In this document: positions 1 through 11,995 of the stretch, piece by piece
Position numbering within the stretch: the stretch's first letter is position 1
How the letters are laid out: the number at the start of each line of letters is the position of its first letter
NCBI GenBank assembly: GCA_030247855.1
Contig: JAPDRN010000016.1
Coordinates: 124,001-188,000, forward strand
DNA: 64,000 nt
Direction of reading: 5' to 3'
DNA from: Knufia peltigerae
Lineage: Eukaryota; Ascomycota; Eurotiomycetes; Chaetothyriales; Trichomeriaceae
Notes under the pieces: model-generated
What the model saw: the letters and a program-made list of their open reading frames with translations, nothing else
The model's database searches: none
Told to the model about the DNA's origin: nothing
Position numbers and translations under genes: made by a program

Positions 1-2
1 TC

Positions 3-1560
3 GGCGTCCTGGGCGCTGGTGGTTTCGAATTCACGGTGGCAATTCTCACGGTCCTGGCGTTAGGGGCTGCGGCAGTGCCGATGTGTACGTGACGAGCCAC
101 ATCGCTTGCTCTCGAGTTACCCTCACTGACGACTCTAGTCCCGACTGCACCGATCGAAGAGCTCGTCTACTTCATCGACAAGACGCAGCAGGTCGCCGTG
201 CTGGGAAGTTCTGCGGTGAAAGACACCGCCAAACGCGCCGGCAAACAAGTGGGCAACGTCACCACCATTGACATTCTGTCGAATCTGCCCGAGTCCCCCA
301 GGTTTAGAGCGTTGGACATGGCCATGTCGTCAGACCCCCCTCAAGACGACCGTGCCCCCGGAATCGTCATCTTCACATCAGGCACCACGGCCCGTCCGAA
401 AGCCGTCGTGCACCGCAGGACGTATACCTACGCGACGGCGACCTCGATTGGCGAGGGTTACGACATTGATCACAACGATGTCCTTCTCCACGTTTTACCC
501 GTCCACCACACCACGGGGCTCGGCACGTCCTTCTTCCCCTTCCTGTGCGCCGGAGCATGCATCGAATTCCGCGGAGGTGGCGGCTTCGATGCCAAATGGG
601 TCTGGGATCGTTTCTTGCAGGGTGGGCTGACCGTCTTTTCCGCCGTTCCAACCATTTTCATGAGGCTGAAATGGGATTTTGAGCGCCGAGTCTCAAAGTT
701 GCCCCCGGCTGAGGTCGCTCGTCACGTTGCGGCGGCGAACAACTTGCGACTCTTGTTGTGTGGGTCAAGTGCATTGCAGGACAATGTGCAACAATTCTGG
801 ACAGAGTTGCGTGCTGGCACGCCGATCCTGACCCGGTACGGCGCCACAGAATTCCCCGGCTGTCTAAAAGTGCCTTTGGATGCGAACCACAAGCTTCTGC
901 CGAAAGGATGCGTGGGTCTACCTGTTCCCGGGGTGGAGCTGAAGCTGTCTGAAGGCAATCAGGGCGAACTGCTTGTCAAATCGCCCTATATGTTCGCAAA
1001 GTATGTACTTGAGCGTCATCGTTGCCTTGGAGTGCCCAACTGACGAATGTAGATATCTCCATGATCCCGACGCCACCAAGAATGCACACGACGAGGACGG
1101 GTGGTTCAAGACAGGCGACATCGCCCAACGCCACGGCGATTTGTACACTATCGTGGGTCGTGCCTCGGTCGATGTCATCAAATCAGGCGGCTACAAGATA
1201 TCGGCCGTAGACATAGAAAGAGAATGCCAGAGTCTTCCTTACGTAAAGGAGGCAATGGTGGTTGGCGTCACCGACGAAGAATTCGGCCAACGTGTCGGTG
1301 CTGTCATTGCTGTCACACCAAGCGCGGCCAGTTTGACACTGGAGCGGCTCCGGACAGATCTGCGGCGGTCATTGGCGAGCTACAAGCTTCCTACGATCCT
1401 GCGTGTCGTCGAGGGCGAACTTCCGAAGGGCGTTACAGGCAAAGTGCAGAAGAAGGTGCTGGGCCCAGAACTGATCCCTTCACCAGGTTATGATCGGGTG
1501 CCAGAAGTACAGGTGTGGCGGAGGTCTCAGCGGGAAGGCCACCTACACGCAAGATTGTAA
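3..1560 (+). CDS. AMP-forming acyl-CoA synthetase, 5' end outside the window
   Basis: Member of the ANL (acyl/aryl-CoA ligase) family, which activates a carboxylic acid with ATP and joins it to CoA. The visible part reads as three exons, 3-84, 139-1000 and 1053-1560, with introns of 54 and 52 bases; the joined length keeps frame. Seen: the phosphate-binding loop TSGTTARPKAVV (near 373-408), where the family usually has a Gly in place of the first Ala and of the second; YGATEFPG; GWFKTGD; GYKIS; and the C-terminal PKGVTGKVQKK carrying the Lys used in adenylation. The order of blocks resembles malonyl-CoA synthetase/ACSF3-like or medium-chain ligases, but the substrate cannot be read. The start codon and N-terminal region lie upstream of the window. 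It ends 64 bases from the stop of the convergent regulator next door. Confidence 0.9.
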
Positions 1561-1624
1561 TTGGAAGAGACGTGCAAACCTGAGAAGTTGGCGCATACGT
1601 TTACATATTAACTCGGCAGCAGTT

Positions 1625-3571
1625 TTAAATATTAGAAACCCAACCTTCAGCGTTCGTCCACATGAATTGTTCGAAATCCAAGTCATTCAAAGCCCAATGA
1701 TCTGAGGTTACATCGTCGTCAACAGATGTGTCAACCAATGGAATGTTCGTGTCCGTTGTTGCAGTCCCGTCAAAATGATCCGTAGCCGTGGAATTGAGTC
1801 TACAGTGTTCGTAAAGACTGTCCCAAATGACGCAATAGTCTCGTGGAAAGCAGTCGAAGAATCTCATCTGATGTTCGGTAAGCCACACGACTTTCTGCGA
1901 AGCCCGCCGTGGTTGTTTGTCACGCATAGAAATGAAGTGTTCTAGAGCTCTCAGCCCCGATTTCGCCGAATTCCATCGCCGACTAAGTTCCTGGAGAGAT
2001 CTGCGGAAAATCTCCATGTCGGACTGACAAGCGGTCCAAACTTCGTTGAGAGGTTGTGACAGAGCCAGGAAGAATCCAGAGGCGATGCAGTATCGGGAAA
2101 ATATTGGGGCAAGATGTTTGATCTCATCCCGCGCAAGAAAATCCCTGAAGATTCCTGCCACGAAAGAGGCGGCAATGATAGGTTGGGCCGAGATATTTTC
2201 ATTTTTGAGGGAACGGCCGACAATTGCGAGACTGAGGAGGTATGGAAGGTGAAGCTGGCGAAGATTAAGCTGAGATTGCAAGGACATGTAGGTCTCCGTG
2301 CTCACTTCACGGAGGGGAAAACGCAGGTGTTCGGGAACTTGGGAAGGCCAAGCATGCAGAAGGTTTTCGAAATCTTTATGCTTGGATGGCGTCATGCTAT
2401 TTCTTGAACACGTCTCTGATATATCACCAAGAATGCAGCAAATAGTCGTGTAGGCGGCAAATAACTGTCCGTCGCCTCTTCCTGCGGCATCGCGAAGATC
2501 GCGAGGGTCTATAGGAGACACGTTGGTGTCCTCTCTATTAATCGCCCGAGGCCGACCGTGGGCGACCGTCATCAACGCGTCTCGCGTCTATTGTTCGAGT
2601 CAGCGGAAGGAAAACTTGGGAAAGGATTGGACTAACCCTTAGAGTCCACCAGACTCTTTTCCTCACAGAAGCAGTAGGTCCGAGGGGTGGCTCGCGGTGT
2701 AGACCAATTTGGAGAGCAATGGCTACACCTACTCTGAGCCAGAATTCTCCTGCATCATAAGAAACCTCCTCGGGTCCCACAGGCGTATACCACTGCAACA
2801 TTATGGTAGCCTTTATTACCGTCAACGCGTCAAGCTCGTGGTTCATGAAGAAAAGCGCCTTGGCTCGCCGGTAGAAGTGGTCGGGTGTCGCGAAGAAAGA
2901 TATGCTTGGAGCAGTCGAGACCCGACTTGCAGCCAGAAACATCGATTGACAGAGGATGTATGGTGGAGTTTGCTGATGGCTATAATCCATTTCTCCACGC
3001 GTGAGGACTGGTGTCCAAGGTTGACAATAGGTTAGAAAGGTGTCGAGCAAAGTGCGGTAGACCGCCCGTGTTGGCATCTCGAAAGCATTGAAGAGCTGAA
3101 GAACAGCATTTTCTGATCTGGATGGTTGCCGTTGTTGGAAAACTGTGGCATCGCGAGCCTGTGTCTCATCAAATGGTGTATCATGGTCCAGATAGTGCGC
3201 TCTGCCAATGTACGTCTCGTTGTCGGGACTGGAAATTTTTGTGTTGCCGAGAGCGGCCGCTGCACCGGAGAACTGAGTCGTTGATGATCGTTCAAAGATG
3301 GAGAGCGACTGATGAGGACGCAATCGTGTCTGTTCATCAGTAGTGACAGCTTCTTCGGCTTGCGGATATGGCGCGTTGAAAGGTGGCGATTGGGTGTAAG
3401 ACAGAGAATGCCTCCCATATCCCGTGCGTCGTCGCCTTTTATTTGAAGAACTGAGGTTATAAGCATGCTATGATGGTCATAATAGACCAGGTGCGAAACA
3501 TACAAGCAGTCGAGTCCGCGAGCGTTGCAATTTTCGCAGGAATCATTTGCCGGCAGGAAAATACACTCAGC
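1625..3571 (-). CDS. Zn2Cys6 fungal transcription factor, first exon unresolved
   Basis: Probable DNA-binding regulator of the fungal binuclear zinc cluster class. Exons I can support are 3504-3571, 2637-3435 and 1625-2587 (introns of 68 and 49 bases; GTATGT and GTTAGT donors). Exon 3504-3571 gives the second half of the zinc cluster: a Cys, eight residues, then C-E-N-C-N-A-R-G-L-D-C, followed after the intron by RRRTG. The middle domain shows the family signature RKRVWWTL and, across the intron, TRDALMTVAHGRPRAINRED. The first Cys pair should sit in an exon further upstream; a candidate ATG at 3674 leads into P-C-L-G-C at about 3650-3630 but I could not find a clean splice to the next exon. 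It may control the synthetase or the transporter beside it. The class is clear, the 5' end is not. Confidence 0.8.
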
Positions 3572-3935
3572 CTGTTATATATCAGTCTTGACTAGGAGCT
3601 TTACCAACAAACAGTGAGAAGAGACTTGCCGATGCCTGCTCGCAACCTAGACATGGATTGATTTGAGATGGCATGATACCAGGGTTTTGAGTAACATGAT
3701 TGCGACAGACATACGAAGTCGCCTACAGTTGGAAGTTCATATGAACTACGGAGTAATATAACAGCCAATACATAGCAAGGAAGGTAAGCCGAGCTAGCAG
3801 CATTACGTAATTAGCCCCCGCTGGTCTTGCAGTGCACATGGTTCAACATTCAGTTTTGACTGAGTCTGAGGATTGAATAGATAAATAGTAAGAGAAGGGT
3901 CACTCTGCTCAAGTACCAATGTAGTTGAAATATAA

Positions 3936-5594
3936 CTAATCTCGTGCGGCCTTTTCTGTTTCATCCCCCTTTAAGTTTTGCACCGCTTGCAGACGAGCAT
4001 CTTTCGACGCGACACAGTCATAACCTTTGAACTTACGAATGGGAACCTTTGCCATGTACATCTCGTCAATCTCTTCCAGTGTTCTCAGATTTGTCTCTGG
4101 AACGACAAAGAATGTAAAGACCGTAATCAAAACATTGCTCGCGACCCAGATGTACCCGTATTTGGCACCCCAGTTCAGCGCAGTCGGATTGATAAAGTAT
4201 GGAATGGTGAACGTGATGGACCAGCCTGAGAGGTATGTTATGGCAGCCGCAACGCCGAATGTGTATCCTCGAAGTTGTTGGTTGGGCACTTCGCCCGCCA
4301 CTTGCCAGGCAAATGGTCCCGTGGTCGCCGACGCGAAGAAGAGATATATGCAGCACATCGCAATGATGACTTTGCCGCTGGTTGGATCGATCCCTCGAAC
4401 GCTGTATGACAAGGCGAGTCCCAACATACACAAAGCCTGTACGATTCCGCCGAACATAAGGATAGGTCGTTTGCCAATTTTGCCGGTGAAGAGAGGGGTG
4501 GCCATCACACCGGCTATTCCGCAACAGACGAGGATGATGACATCGCGGAATGGCTGCGTGTCTCCGGACAACATGAAAAAGTATACGCCGTATTGTGTGA
4601 TAAACGGCACTCCAGAGGCGGCCGAAAAAAGTCCAAGGCCGACAGACGTACACGTGCGCTTCAAGTTTGAGCCTCGGATGAGCTCACGATAGCCGATGGT
4701 CTGAGCCAACTCGCGATCGACCTCGAGGGTATGAGTGATTTCTGCCATCTCTTCTTTGATCTGAATGTCGTTGTAGGACGAGTCCCGCAGAAATCTTAAA
4801 GCCTTCCCTGCTTCGACTGGTTTGTTCCGAGAAGCCAGATACCGAGGGGTTTCAGGAAGAAACAAGAGCGCAATTCCCAAGATCACAGGAATGATGTAAA
4901 GAATCCCCAGAGGAATACGGTAGGATGCTCTGTTCAATAGCTTGGCTGTTGCATTGTTGACTATCGCACCTATGAGGGTACCGAACGAGATCCAGAACTG
5001 GAAGAAAGTGTAACTGAGCGATCGGAGGTTCGAGGGCATGGTCTCCTGCATGTAAAGCTGTGAACAGACTAGAAGAAATCCATTCGAAAATCCCAACAAA
5101 ATACGACCGCTGTACAGTCCACCGAAGCTGATGGCGGTCATCTGGACAGTGGTGCTGACGATCATGATCAAGAGTCCAACCCACAGGCCGCCCTTTCGGC
5201 CGATCTTGTCAGCAATCCAACCCGAGATCAAGGTCGAGAAAAACATGCCAAGGGAGACCAGGCTGCCCATGAGTTGTTGCACGGTGGTCGAAATTCCGAG
5301 GCCGCCAGGAAGCTTCGGGTCAACATATCCAAAGTCCATGAGAAACCCGGGCATTGCTTGAAAACCATTCACCATGCCTTGGTCCAATCCGTACTCGAAA
5401 ACAGCCATATTGATCAGAAGGCATAGAGCAATCCCTTTTTTGTTATCCCAATAGGAGTCTCGTGTGATCTTCAAAGTCCAGCTCCCATTATCACTGACCG
5501 AGACTTCGTCGTGAACTTCGACATGGTCCAATCGTGTATCGTCAGGCTTTTCTGTGTTAAGCGACATGTTGTCGGAAACGATGAGATAATTCAA
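3936..5594 (-). CDS. MFS sugar transporter, alpha-glucoside/maltose permease type
   Basis: Single-exon protein of 552 residues, normal length for a sugar porter of the major facilitator superfamily (proton symport across the plasma membrane). Seen: twelve hydrophobic stretches; the loop 2-3 motif GWIADKIGRKGG; the mid-loop motif PETPRYLASRNK; and the C-terminal PETNLRTLEEIDEMY, the form typical of fungal sugar porters. Overall pattern (FEYGLDQG near the first helix, long acidic N-terminus) fits the maltose/alpha-glucoside permease branch, which is an inference from family resemblance. No glucosidase lies nearby, so a substrate tied to the neighbouring aromatic-type genes is also possible. The start at 5594 gives a 60-70 residue cytosolic tail before helix 1, as is usual. 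Confidence 0.92.
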   Translation of the reverse strand: MNYLIVSDNMSLNTEKPDDTRLDHVEVHDEVSVSDNGSWTLKITRDSYWDNKKGIALCLLINMAVFEYGLDQGMVNGFQAMPGFLMDFGYVDPKLPGGLGISTTVQQLMGSLVSLGMFFSTLISGWIADKIGRKGGLWVGLLIMIVSTTVQMTAISFGGLYSGRILLGFSNGFLLVCSQLYMQETMPSNLRSLSYTFFQFWISFGTLIGAIVNNATAKLLNRASYRIPLGILYIIPVILGIALLFLPETPRYLASRNKPVEAGKALRFLRDSSYNDIQIKEEMAEITHTLEVDRELAQTIGYRELIRGSNLKRTCTSVGLGLFSAASGVPFITQYGVYFFMLSGDTQPFRDVIILVCCGIAGVMATPLFTGKIGKRPILMFGGIVQALCMLGLALSYSVRGIDPTSGKVIIAMCCIYLFFASATTGPFAWQVAGEVPNQQLRGYTFGVAAAITYLSGWSITFTIPYFINPTALNWGAKYGYIWVASNVLITVFTFFVVPETNLRTLEEIDEMYMAKVPIRKFKGYDCVASKDARLQAVQNLKGDETEKAARD

Positions 5595-5926
5595 AAGGAC
5601 TGTTGAAATACTTCCGCAGGCAGTGGTCGAAGGTTGGACAAGATGGCCAGATGGGCAGATGGAGGATCAGCTTATTAATATCTTGAATCTCTCCTATACT
5701 CAGTCCAGCTGGTCTGTGGGGTATAGCGGTTAATATTAACGTTCCCCACAAGCAGGAATTCTGTGCTTAGATGTACAGACTTCCCCGGACGCAAGGATTC
5801 CCCACATCCTCCACCCAACAGCAATCTCGACGAGGATGTTTCAGCAGTCCTTGCCAATGTACGGAGTATCGGGTACTCCTTTGAGTTGGACATATGCTGG
5901 TTGTTCTTGGGGGGCATCAAATCTGC
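5595..5926 (+). other. Intergenic, 5' of transporter
   Basis: 332 bases between the transporter start and the 3' end of the C2H2 regulator, both on the minus strand. It must hold the transporter promoter. I see no coding pattern or repeat in it. Confidence 0.5.
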
Positions 5927-8649
5927 CTATTCTCCAACTCTCCTGCATTTTTGGAGGTGAGCACCAAAGCCTCGGAGTCGGGACTCTATCATTGAGGAAT
6001 ATCCCCAAACGCCGTCACGGCATAGACAGGCGTAGAAGTCGATGGGGTCCAACTGGACTGGTCCAGACCTAGAACAGAGCGTGTCTTGCTCATCCAGCTC
6101 GTAAAGTATGTCACCAAAGATGCGCTTGACAGCTACTGCGACGCCTCGATCCTCGTTGGAGTCGTAGGTCTCGTAGATACCGTTGAACAAGGTATCACCA
6201 TTCAGATGCAACCACCAAGCAAGTATGAGAGCTTATAGATGTTGTCAGTATTGTTGTCATGATTAAGATGATTGTTGCTTACCACTCTCGTAGGCAGCAC
6301 TGAGCGCCTGTGGACCAAGTTCAAGACCTTTACTCCTACTCAAATATTTGACTCCAATCTTTGCACGGACGAGCCATGAACTTGCAGCATACTTTATGGC
6401 TTTCAAAGCTTGGCTGTTGTTCTTGTAACCAGGTAAACAAATCCCACATTCTGGATTCTCTGCAATTCGTTTGAGCGTGACAAGCTCCTCGCCAAAGTAG
6501 AGATGGTAGTAAGCAGAGCAATGAAGCGATAAGCAATCGTTCAGAAGTGGATCATCAAGCCTAGTCAGGCTTTGCTCGGCACGTGGATGCTTTCGCCACA
6601 GCCGTTCCCAGGTCATCAAGGCCTTTTCACTGCGTTGGATGTATGAGAACTCAGTCGAATCGTATATGTCGAGGCGCAGGCGTTCTCTGGTGCAAATAGT
6701 ACAGAGTTGGCCACTGACCAGTGCCAGCAAAGTGAATGCACTCATTCTGCCGCAAGCCTCAGGAAGCTGGCCATGATGAATTGCCTTGGCCAAAGTCCAT
6801 AAGTCAACCTCAGCCGTATTGACGTCGGCGTCTCTTCGACATGCAGCCCTCCACTCAATCTCAGAGACTGCATGCCAAGTGGACTCATCGCAAGGACATG
6901 CGATGGGCTCTGGTATTGGAGGTAGAATGGTCATTGCGACTGGGTCCAACGCAAAACACGTGGCGGATACCACAAACATCCAACAAACAACACTAGGCAA
7001 AGTGAGTCAGTTTCCAGAAGTATAGCTCTATTGGAAGCAAATCAGTTACCGAGTACAAGTTTCGAGGAAGACCCATGTCATCCAGTCACCCGCCGCTGAA
7101 GCGCGCAGTTGGCGATTGGCTTCGATCGTACTACCTAGCATCTAATATTGCCGTCAGCAAAGACTGATCGACATAATCTCTTATAGTCTTCTCACTGTCA
7201 AAACCTACCATGTGGGTAGCGAACAAATGCTTCTGTGCCCGCGAGAAGAGATCGCGACGACCGCTAGTAACGCCGAACTGGGCACAGAGCAGAGTAGTTT
7301 GCGCCTGCCAGAGACAAAACGAAATATCGTCGTCCCTGAGATACTGTTTGTCGTGCTGAAAAAGTTCTCAGTCAGTGATATCGGTGAATGTGATCATCTC
7401 GATCTGTCAAGCTTACCTGAGCAAGTAGTAGGCAGGCCGCTTCATAAGCCGATCCGGCAAATTTAGTTTCAGAAAGGTGCAATGCCCCTATTGCGAGCAT
7501 TATTAACACCAGTGCAGCTGATCATGTGGTCAGCACCTCCACGAAGCAGCTGGATGATATTACTCACGATGGGCGGTAGAGATGTTGAACGAGGCGTAAT
7601 GGATGAAAGGAGCATGAGGGTCAAAATGGCGAAAGTATGCAATGATACATCGCAATGTTCGGGAAAGACTGGGTTTCTTAAAGTTCGCCAGGCCTTCTTC
7701 CGCATCCGTGACTGTCAGCTTTGCATGGAATAATTCGAGTTCGTCTTGGGTTATTTGAAGTATCGACGTCGGGTTGGGGCTGAGTTTGATACCATTGCCC
7801 TCAGATAATTCAGTTGAGTCAAGTTGAGCGATAGCATCTGCATAGTCGGTGATGCTCGGCATCGGCAACGCCGCAAGGGTGGGTGTAGAGGGTATTGTCA
7901 ACCCTGACGGGTTGTAACTGAATTGGCAAAGCAAGACATCTTCGAGAAAACTTTCATCGTCCAATTGGAAAGCAGAAAAGTCCATCAGGCCATCGGGTGT
8001 TGGAGCGGCTACTGAAAAATTTGATGAGATTGCTTCAGACACATTATTCGTGTGTACATCCGTCGGTACGAGCTCTGAAACGTCTGGTCCTGTGGTATTG
8101 GCTTCGAAGCCGTCTGTGATGCGAGGGTCGACAATTTGAGATCTTTCGAAACGACTTTGAGGCTGATGATCAGTCCTGTAAGTGGATCCGCTTATTAGAG
8201 TCGTCGAATCGACAACATCTCTGGTTTCATTGCTGTTTCGGGAATTCTGCACAGTGTCACTCGCAAAAGCGACCGCCGTTAAATCATCGGGCTGTGGGCT
8301 GTGTTCCGTATATTCTCCATCATCATGACTATTGTCGTTCGAGAATGTATTGGACGGCGCGCTGGGATTCGCCTTTCCCGGTTGATTGTTGCGGCAGGTT
8401 CTTCGGTGTCGAAGGAGAACGTCTGTACGCCCGTAACTCGAGCCGCAGGATGGGCATACGTACGGCTTCTTGTTGTCGTCTAGCGAATGTTAGTTGAAAA
8501 GGGAAAAAAAGTACCACTGATTCATAATTACGGGACAGTATGTGGCGATCAAGATGTTCAGCCCGTAGAAATGCCCGGTTGCAGCGCGAGCACACATGGC
8601 TTCGTTTGCGCGGACTTGTCAACGTCGCCGACCCAGTTCGAGGAGCCAT
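5927..8649 (-). CDS. C2H2 zinc-finger transcription factor with fungal-specific middle domain
   Basis: Predicted nuclear regulator of 779 residues in seven exons: 8532-8649, 7568-8479, 7417-7487, 7205-7343, 7050-7134, 6283-6992 and 5927-6231 (introns 51-80 bases; the joined length divides by three). The N-terminus has two adjacent fingers: C-S-R-C-N-R-A-F-L-R-A-E-H-L-D-R-H, then after intron 1 KKPYVCPSCGSSYGR followed by a finger ending RHRRTC, so the second is a C2-H-C form. A low-complexity Ser/Thr/Asn linker of roughly 200 residues follows, then the fungal regulator domain (ALHLSETKFAGSAY, THMVGSTIEANRQL, WMTWVFLETCTR). Two-finger proteins with this domain are common in filamentous fungi and often sit in metabolic gene clusters. 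It is divergent from the O-methyltransferase with 535 bases between the starts, so shared control is plausible. Confidence 0.88.
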
Positions 8650-9184
8650 TTTGACCTTTTTTCACATCTTCACGCTCGGGATACAAAAAGACACTCTAAC
8701 ATGAGGTCAAACCTGATGAGTTGGGATCAAGTTGTGTTATTTAGTTGTAAGAAATTGATAAAGTGAAGGTTTGAGGGGTCGGAGAGTTGACACTCACTCC
8801 TCAGGCCAACGAAATCACGGGCCGAGACACTTGGATTAAGCCCTCCTCTCAGAACCCTTAGGTACAGCCAAGTGCCTGGAGAGGTATTGTAGGTACCGAT
8901 AGCCGAATTCCATGCCTAAACTACCCCGAGCGCACCCCAGTCTCTTTAATTGGGGTTCAACCTGGCCACCTACCGGGAGTATTGCTTCAGCAAGCGAGCC
9001 TGGTAAACCCTGGTCCTATGGCCCCACCGAATGCTACGGCTCTATCCCCATCAAGCCAATGCCGTGCTGCCCGCAGCCACAAAGATATCAAGTAGGGAGA
9101 GTAGTGACTAGATAGTCTTTGCTGCTCTTAGGACATTATTCGATCTGTTCAGACCTCTTCACATTGTCATATTGAGTGAACGAC
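8650..9184 (+). promoter_or_regulatory. Divergent promoter region, C2H2 regulator / O-methyltransferase
   Basis: 535 bases between two divergent start codons. No gene or repeat seen. By position it should contain both promoters; I could not single out a binding site. Confidence 0.45.
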
Positions 9185-10822
9185 ATGTCTCTACTTCTCA
9201 CCCTCGCAGATACTCTGAGTCAGAATCTACGGAGGCTAGACTCTCAGTTCCCGGACGGAACGTCACCTCACCTCTGGGATGCGAGACCTTGCCCTGCGCT
9301 TGACGATGTCCGTCAGCTTCCACCACAGGAAGCATTCGACCTGATCGACAAGATCCGAGTAGATCTCAAGGCCGTGGAAGCCTTGATAGTCCCCAGCCAC
9401 TTTAGACTGGTGGAGCTGGGGCTTTTGCAGTACAAGGTAGCCGCACTCAACACGGTGGTGTCCTTGGACGTGGCGAATGCGTTGACCGAACTTGGTGGAC
9501 AAGCCTCTCTCCATGATCTCGCCGTCAAGGTCCAGACCAACGAGCACAAACTGGGTAAAGTCTCATATTTATACTGTTGCCAACGAGCCGGCTAACGACA
9601 AACCCCAGGCAAAGTTCTTAGGATGCTTACTGCAGAATACATTTTCCAAGAAGTCTCCAAAGATGTATTCAAACATTCAAGGCACAGCATCGCTCTCTCC
9701 GGGTCCAAAGGAGCCAGCTCGTTCATGTCGTTCATGTATTCAGGACCCACAACGGGCAGAGACTGTATCATTTTGTACTGACACTTTCACACAGTACAGA
9801 TCTAGGAATGCGCGCCGCTTTGGGTATCTCGAATGATCTCAGACTGCCAGAGACTCGGGACTCTTTCTCGGAAAAGACGGCACCATTCGTCAAAGAGGTC
9901 TCCAAAGACGGAACGACTTTTTTCGAGTACATGATGAATCCAGACAATGCAGAAATGGTCACTCTGGCAAACGACGGCGTGGTAGGTTGGTTGAATGTCA
10001 GTGCACCTCCCTCACTCCCGAGACCGCAGTACAAGACAAAACCTAACAAAGCTTCAAGCAACTGACGCGCTGTGCTTTGCTCACCGACTACCCGTGGGGT
10101 GACCTGGGCGATGCCACGGTCATCGACGTCGGCTGTGGCGCAGGAGACAGTGGTATCGATGTGATGAAGAAGTATCCTCGACTCAAATGGACCTTTCAGG
10201 ACTTTGACCACGTTCTCAAAACCGTCAAGGAGGTATGTACTACCGATCTTTATAGTCTGCCGAGAGCTTTTTCGCTTAACTTCATTCAACCTAGAACATT
10301 CCCGACGAGTTGCAGCAAAATGTGAATGACGGAAGCATCCAATTCGTCCAACAGGACTATTTCCAACCCAACGCAAGCAGAGGCGACGTTTGGTATCTCA
10401 GAGGTGTTTTGTTAGTATTTTTGTTGGTACCTTTTTTTTCCACCCACGCGTAAACTGACAAAGAGACTAGACACGAGTACACTGACGAAGATGTCGTCAA
10501 AATCTTGACACATCTAGCTGCAGCGATGCACGAGACTCCAGGTTCCAGAATGATCATCAACGAGGTCTTTGTGGCCAGTCCGGTGATTATGCCCGCGACT
10601 TCTTCTTTTTCGACATCTGCACCGTCAGATTACATCCCCAGAAAACAATCCGCTCTGGCAGACATGGCCAACGCGATGACTTGGAGTACTTTTTCACTGT
10701 TCGGTGGGAAAGAGAGATCCTACGCCGAGTATCAAGACTTGTTGAATCAGTCGGGGCTCAAGGTATCACGATTCTATAGATTCAGAACTTTTACTGTAAT
10801 GCTGGAATGCGAATTGGCTTGA
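9185..10822 (+). CDS. SAM-dependent O-methyltransferase
   Basis: Transfers a methyl group from S-adenosylmethionine to a hydroxyl of a small (probably aromatic) substrate. Six exons: 9185-9554, 9609-9735, 9795-9996, 10059-10232, 10295-10410 and 10471-10822, giving 446 residues, close to the usual 400-450 of fungal secondary-metabolite O-methyltransferases of the sterigmatocystin 8-O-methyltransferase type. Seen: an N-terminal helical dimerisation region, a winged-helix segment (ALTELGGQASLHDLA), the SAM-binding motif VIDVGCGAGDSG, the acidic FQDFDHV, the block IQFVQQDYF, and WYLRGVLHEYTDED, which aligns with the W-x-L-R-x-(I/V)-x-H-D/E-Y block bearing the catalytic His. The stop is only 49 bases from the stop of the convergent gene 10872-11577. 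Confidence 0.9.
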
Positions 10823-10871
10823 TATAGGTCATCGTCTCAAGAATAATAACTCGAACACCATGTGTCCAAGC

Positions 10872-11577
10872 CTAAGAGTACATCTGCCTTCTACTTTGGA
10901 TACGTGCCTTTCCTCCAAACATGCTCTGTAAACTTTCCTCACTCTCTCGTAGCCACGAATCGTTGTTGACGACACCTTTGGAGCCTTCCCATTTGGTCAC
11001 CAAGATGAATGTGCCGGGGTTCTCATGTTGAGGACCGTAAAATACTCCCAGGAACCCTCGTGGAAGTTTCAAACTGTCAAACACCTTGTTCATGGCTTCT
11101 TCAAACTGAACGGCATTGACAGAAGAGTCTTGAACTTTGATCTCGATAACTAAACGCACCTCTGTCAGCCAATGCTTCCTCAAATGCATTGTTTCACTCA
11201 CCTTCACAGCAAGGTGCCTCGAGAAGTGCGACATCGACCTGTCGGGTCCAGAGGTAGTACGGCTGGAGTGGTGTTTCCAGGTTCGGCGTGATCTTGTCGC
11301 CGACCATTTGAGCCGCCGGAGCGAAGCCGGGAGTCTGCGAGAGTCCATCGTGGTGGGCAATCGATCGCCAGAACAAAAACAACCCTGCCTCTTCCGGTTG
11401 CCCTTCCACATTGTCAAAGACTCGAAGTCCGAAGGGTGGCTCGGATCCCTCTGCGGCCGCGGACTCTGTGGAAATATCAAAGACCTTCTTAAAGGTCGAA
11501 ATGATGTTGTCTTTCTCCCCAGTCTTCGCCCGCGGGCAGATAACTTCGCACAACAACTCGCTGGGCAACTTAGACAT
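10872..11577 (-). CDS. Two-domain ABM/EthD-like (dimeric alpha-beta barrel) protein
   Basis: 217 residues in two exons, 11202-11577 and 10872-11149 (52-base intron, GTGAGT donor). It reads as two tandem ferredoxin-like half-barrels: the first with ELLCEVICPRAKTGEKDNI, then a strand pair around LRVFDNVE and GLFLFWRS; the second with VIEIKVQ, FEEAMNKVFDSL and FILVTKWEGS. Proteins of this fold include antibiotic-biosynthesis monooxygenases, EthD and stress-response barrels, and in fungal clusters they often assist oxidation or cyclisation of aromatic intermediates. No metal or cofactor motif is visible, which is normal for the fold. The function is inferred from fold and neighbourhood only. Confidence 0.7.
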
Positions 11578-11995
11578 CTTTTTCTTTGCTTTTTTGGGAC
11601 GGTCGTACGTGAAATTTCCTTGACAGCCTTGTTTCTATGCCGACATCTATCCTTCTCGTTTGGTACCAATGGATTTCGTTTTTGAACTCGAGTTCATAAG
11701 AGGTTTCCCCAAGGTCGGGCCAGGCCTCCCCTGTGGGGTTCGGCACTCGCTCACCCCTGATCGAGCACCCGCCAATGTGGAGAGTGGAGAGTCTCAGCCT
11801 CGCCAAAAGTGTCATGGAGAGCTGTGGGAATGTGGGGGAAACGTTCATGGATCATGCAAAGATTCTGAGTCGAGGCACCGTCGTCACGCGCTATGCCAGA
11901 GTATTGTGATGATTAGAGTGCTTAGAACAAAGATGAGTATGTAGGTGGTCATAGTTTGGTATTTTTCTAGAAATGCGAGAATCTCTTTTCATTGT
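11578..11995 (+). other. Intergenic
   Basis: 418 bases upstream of the barrel protein and downstream of the monooxygenase gene. Nothing recognised. Confidence 0.4.

Noticed and set aside
3032..3505. 157-codon minus-strand frame at the start of the first Zn2Cys6 regulator
   Set aside because: It reads through the intron and the wrong frame of the next exon; the spliced frame gives the zinc cluster and RRRTG.
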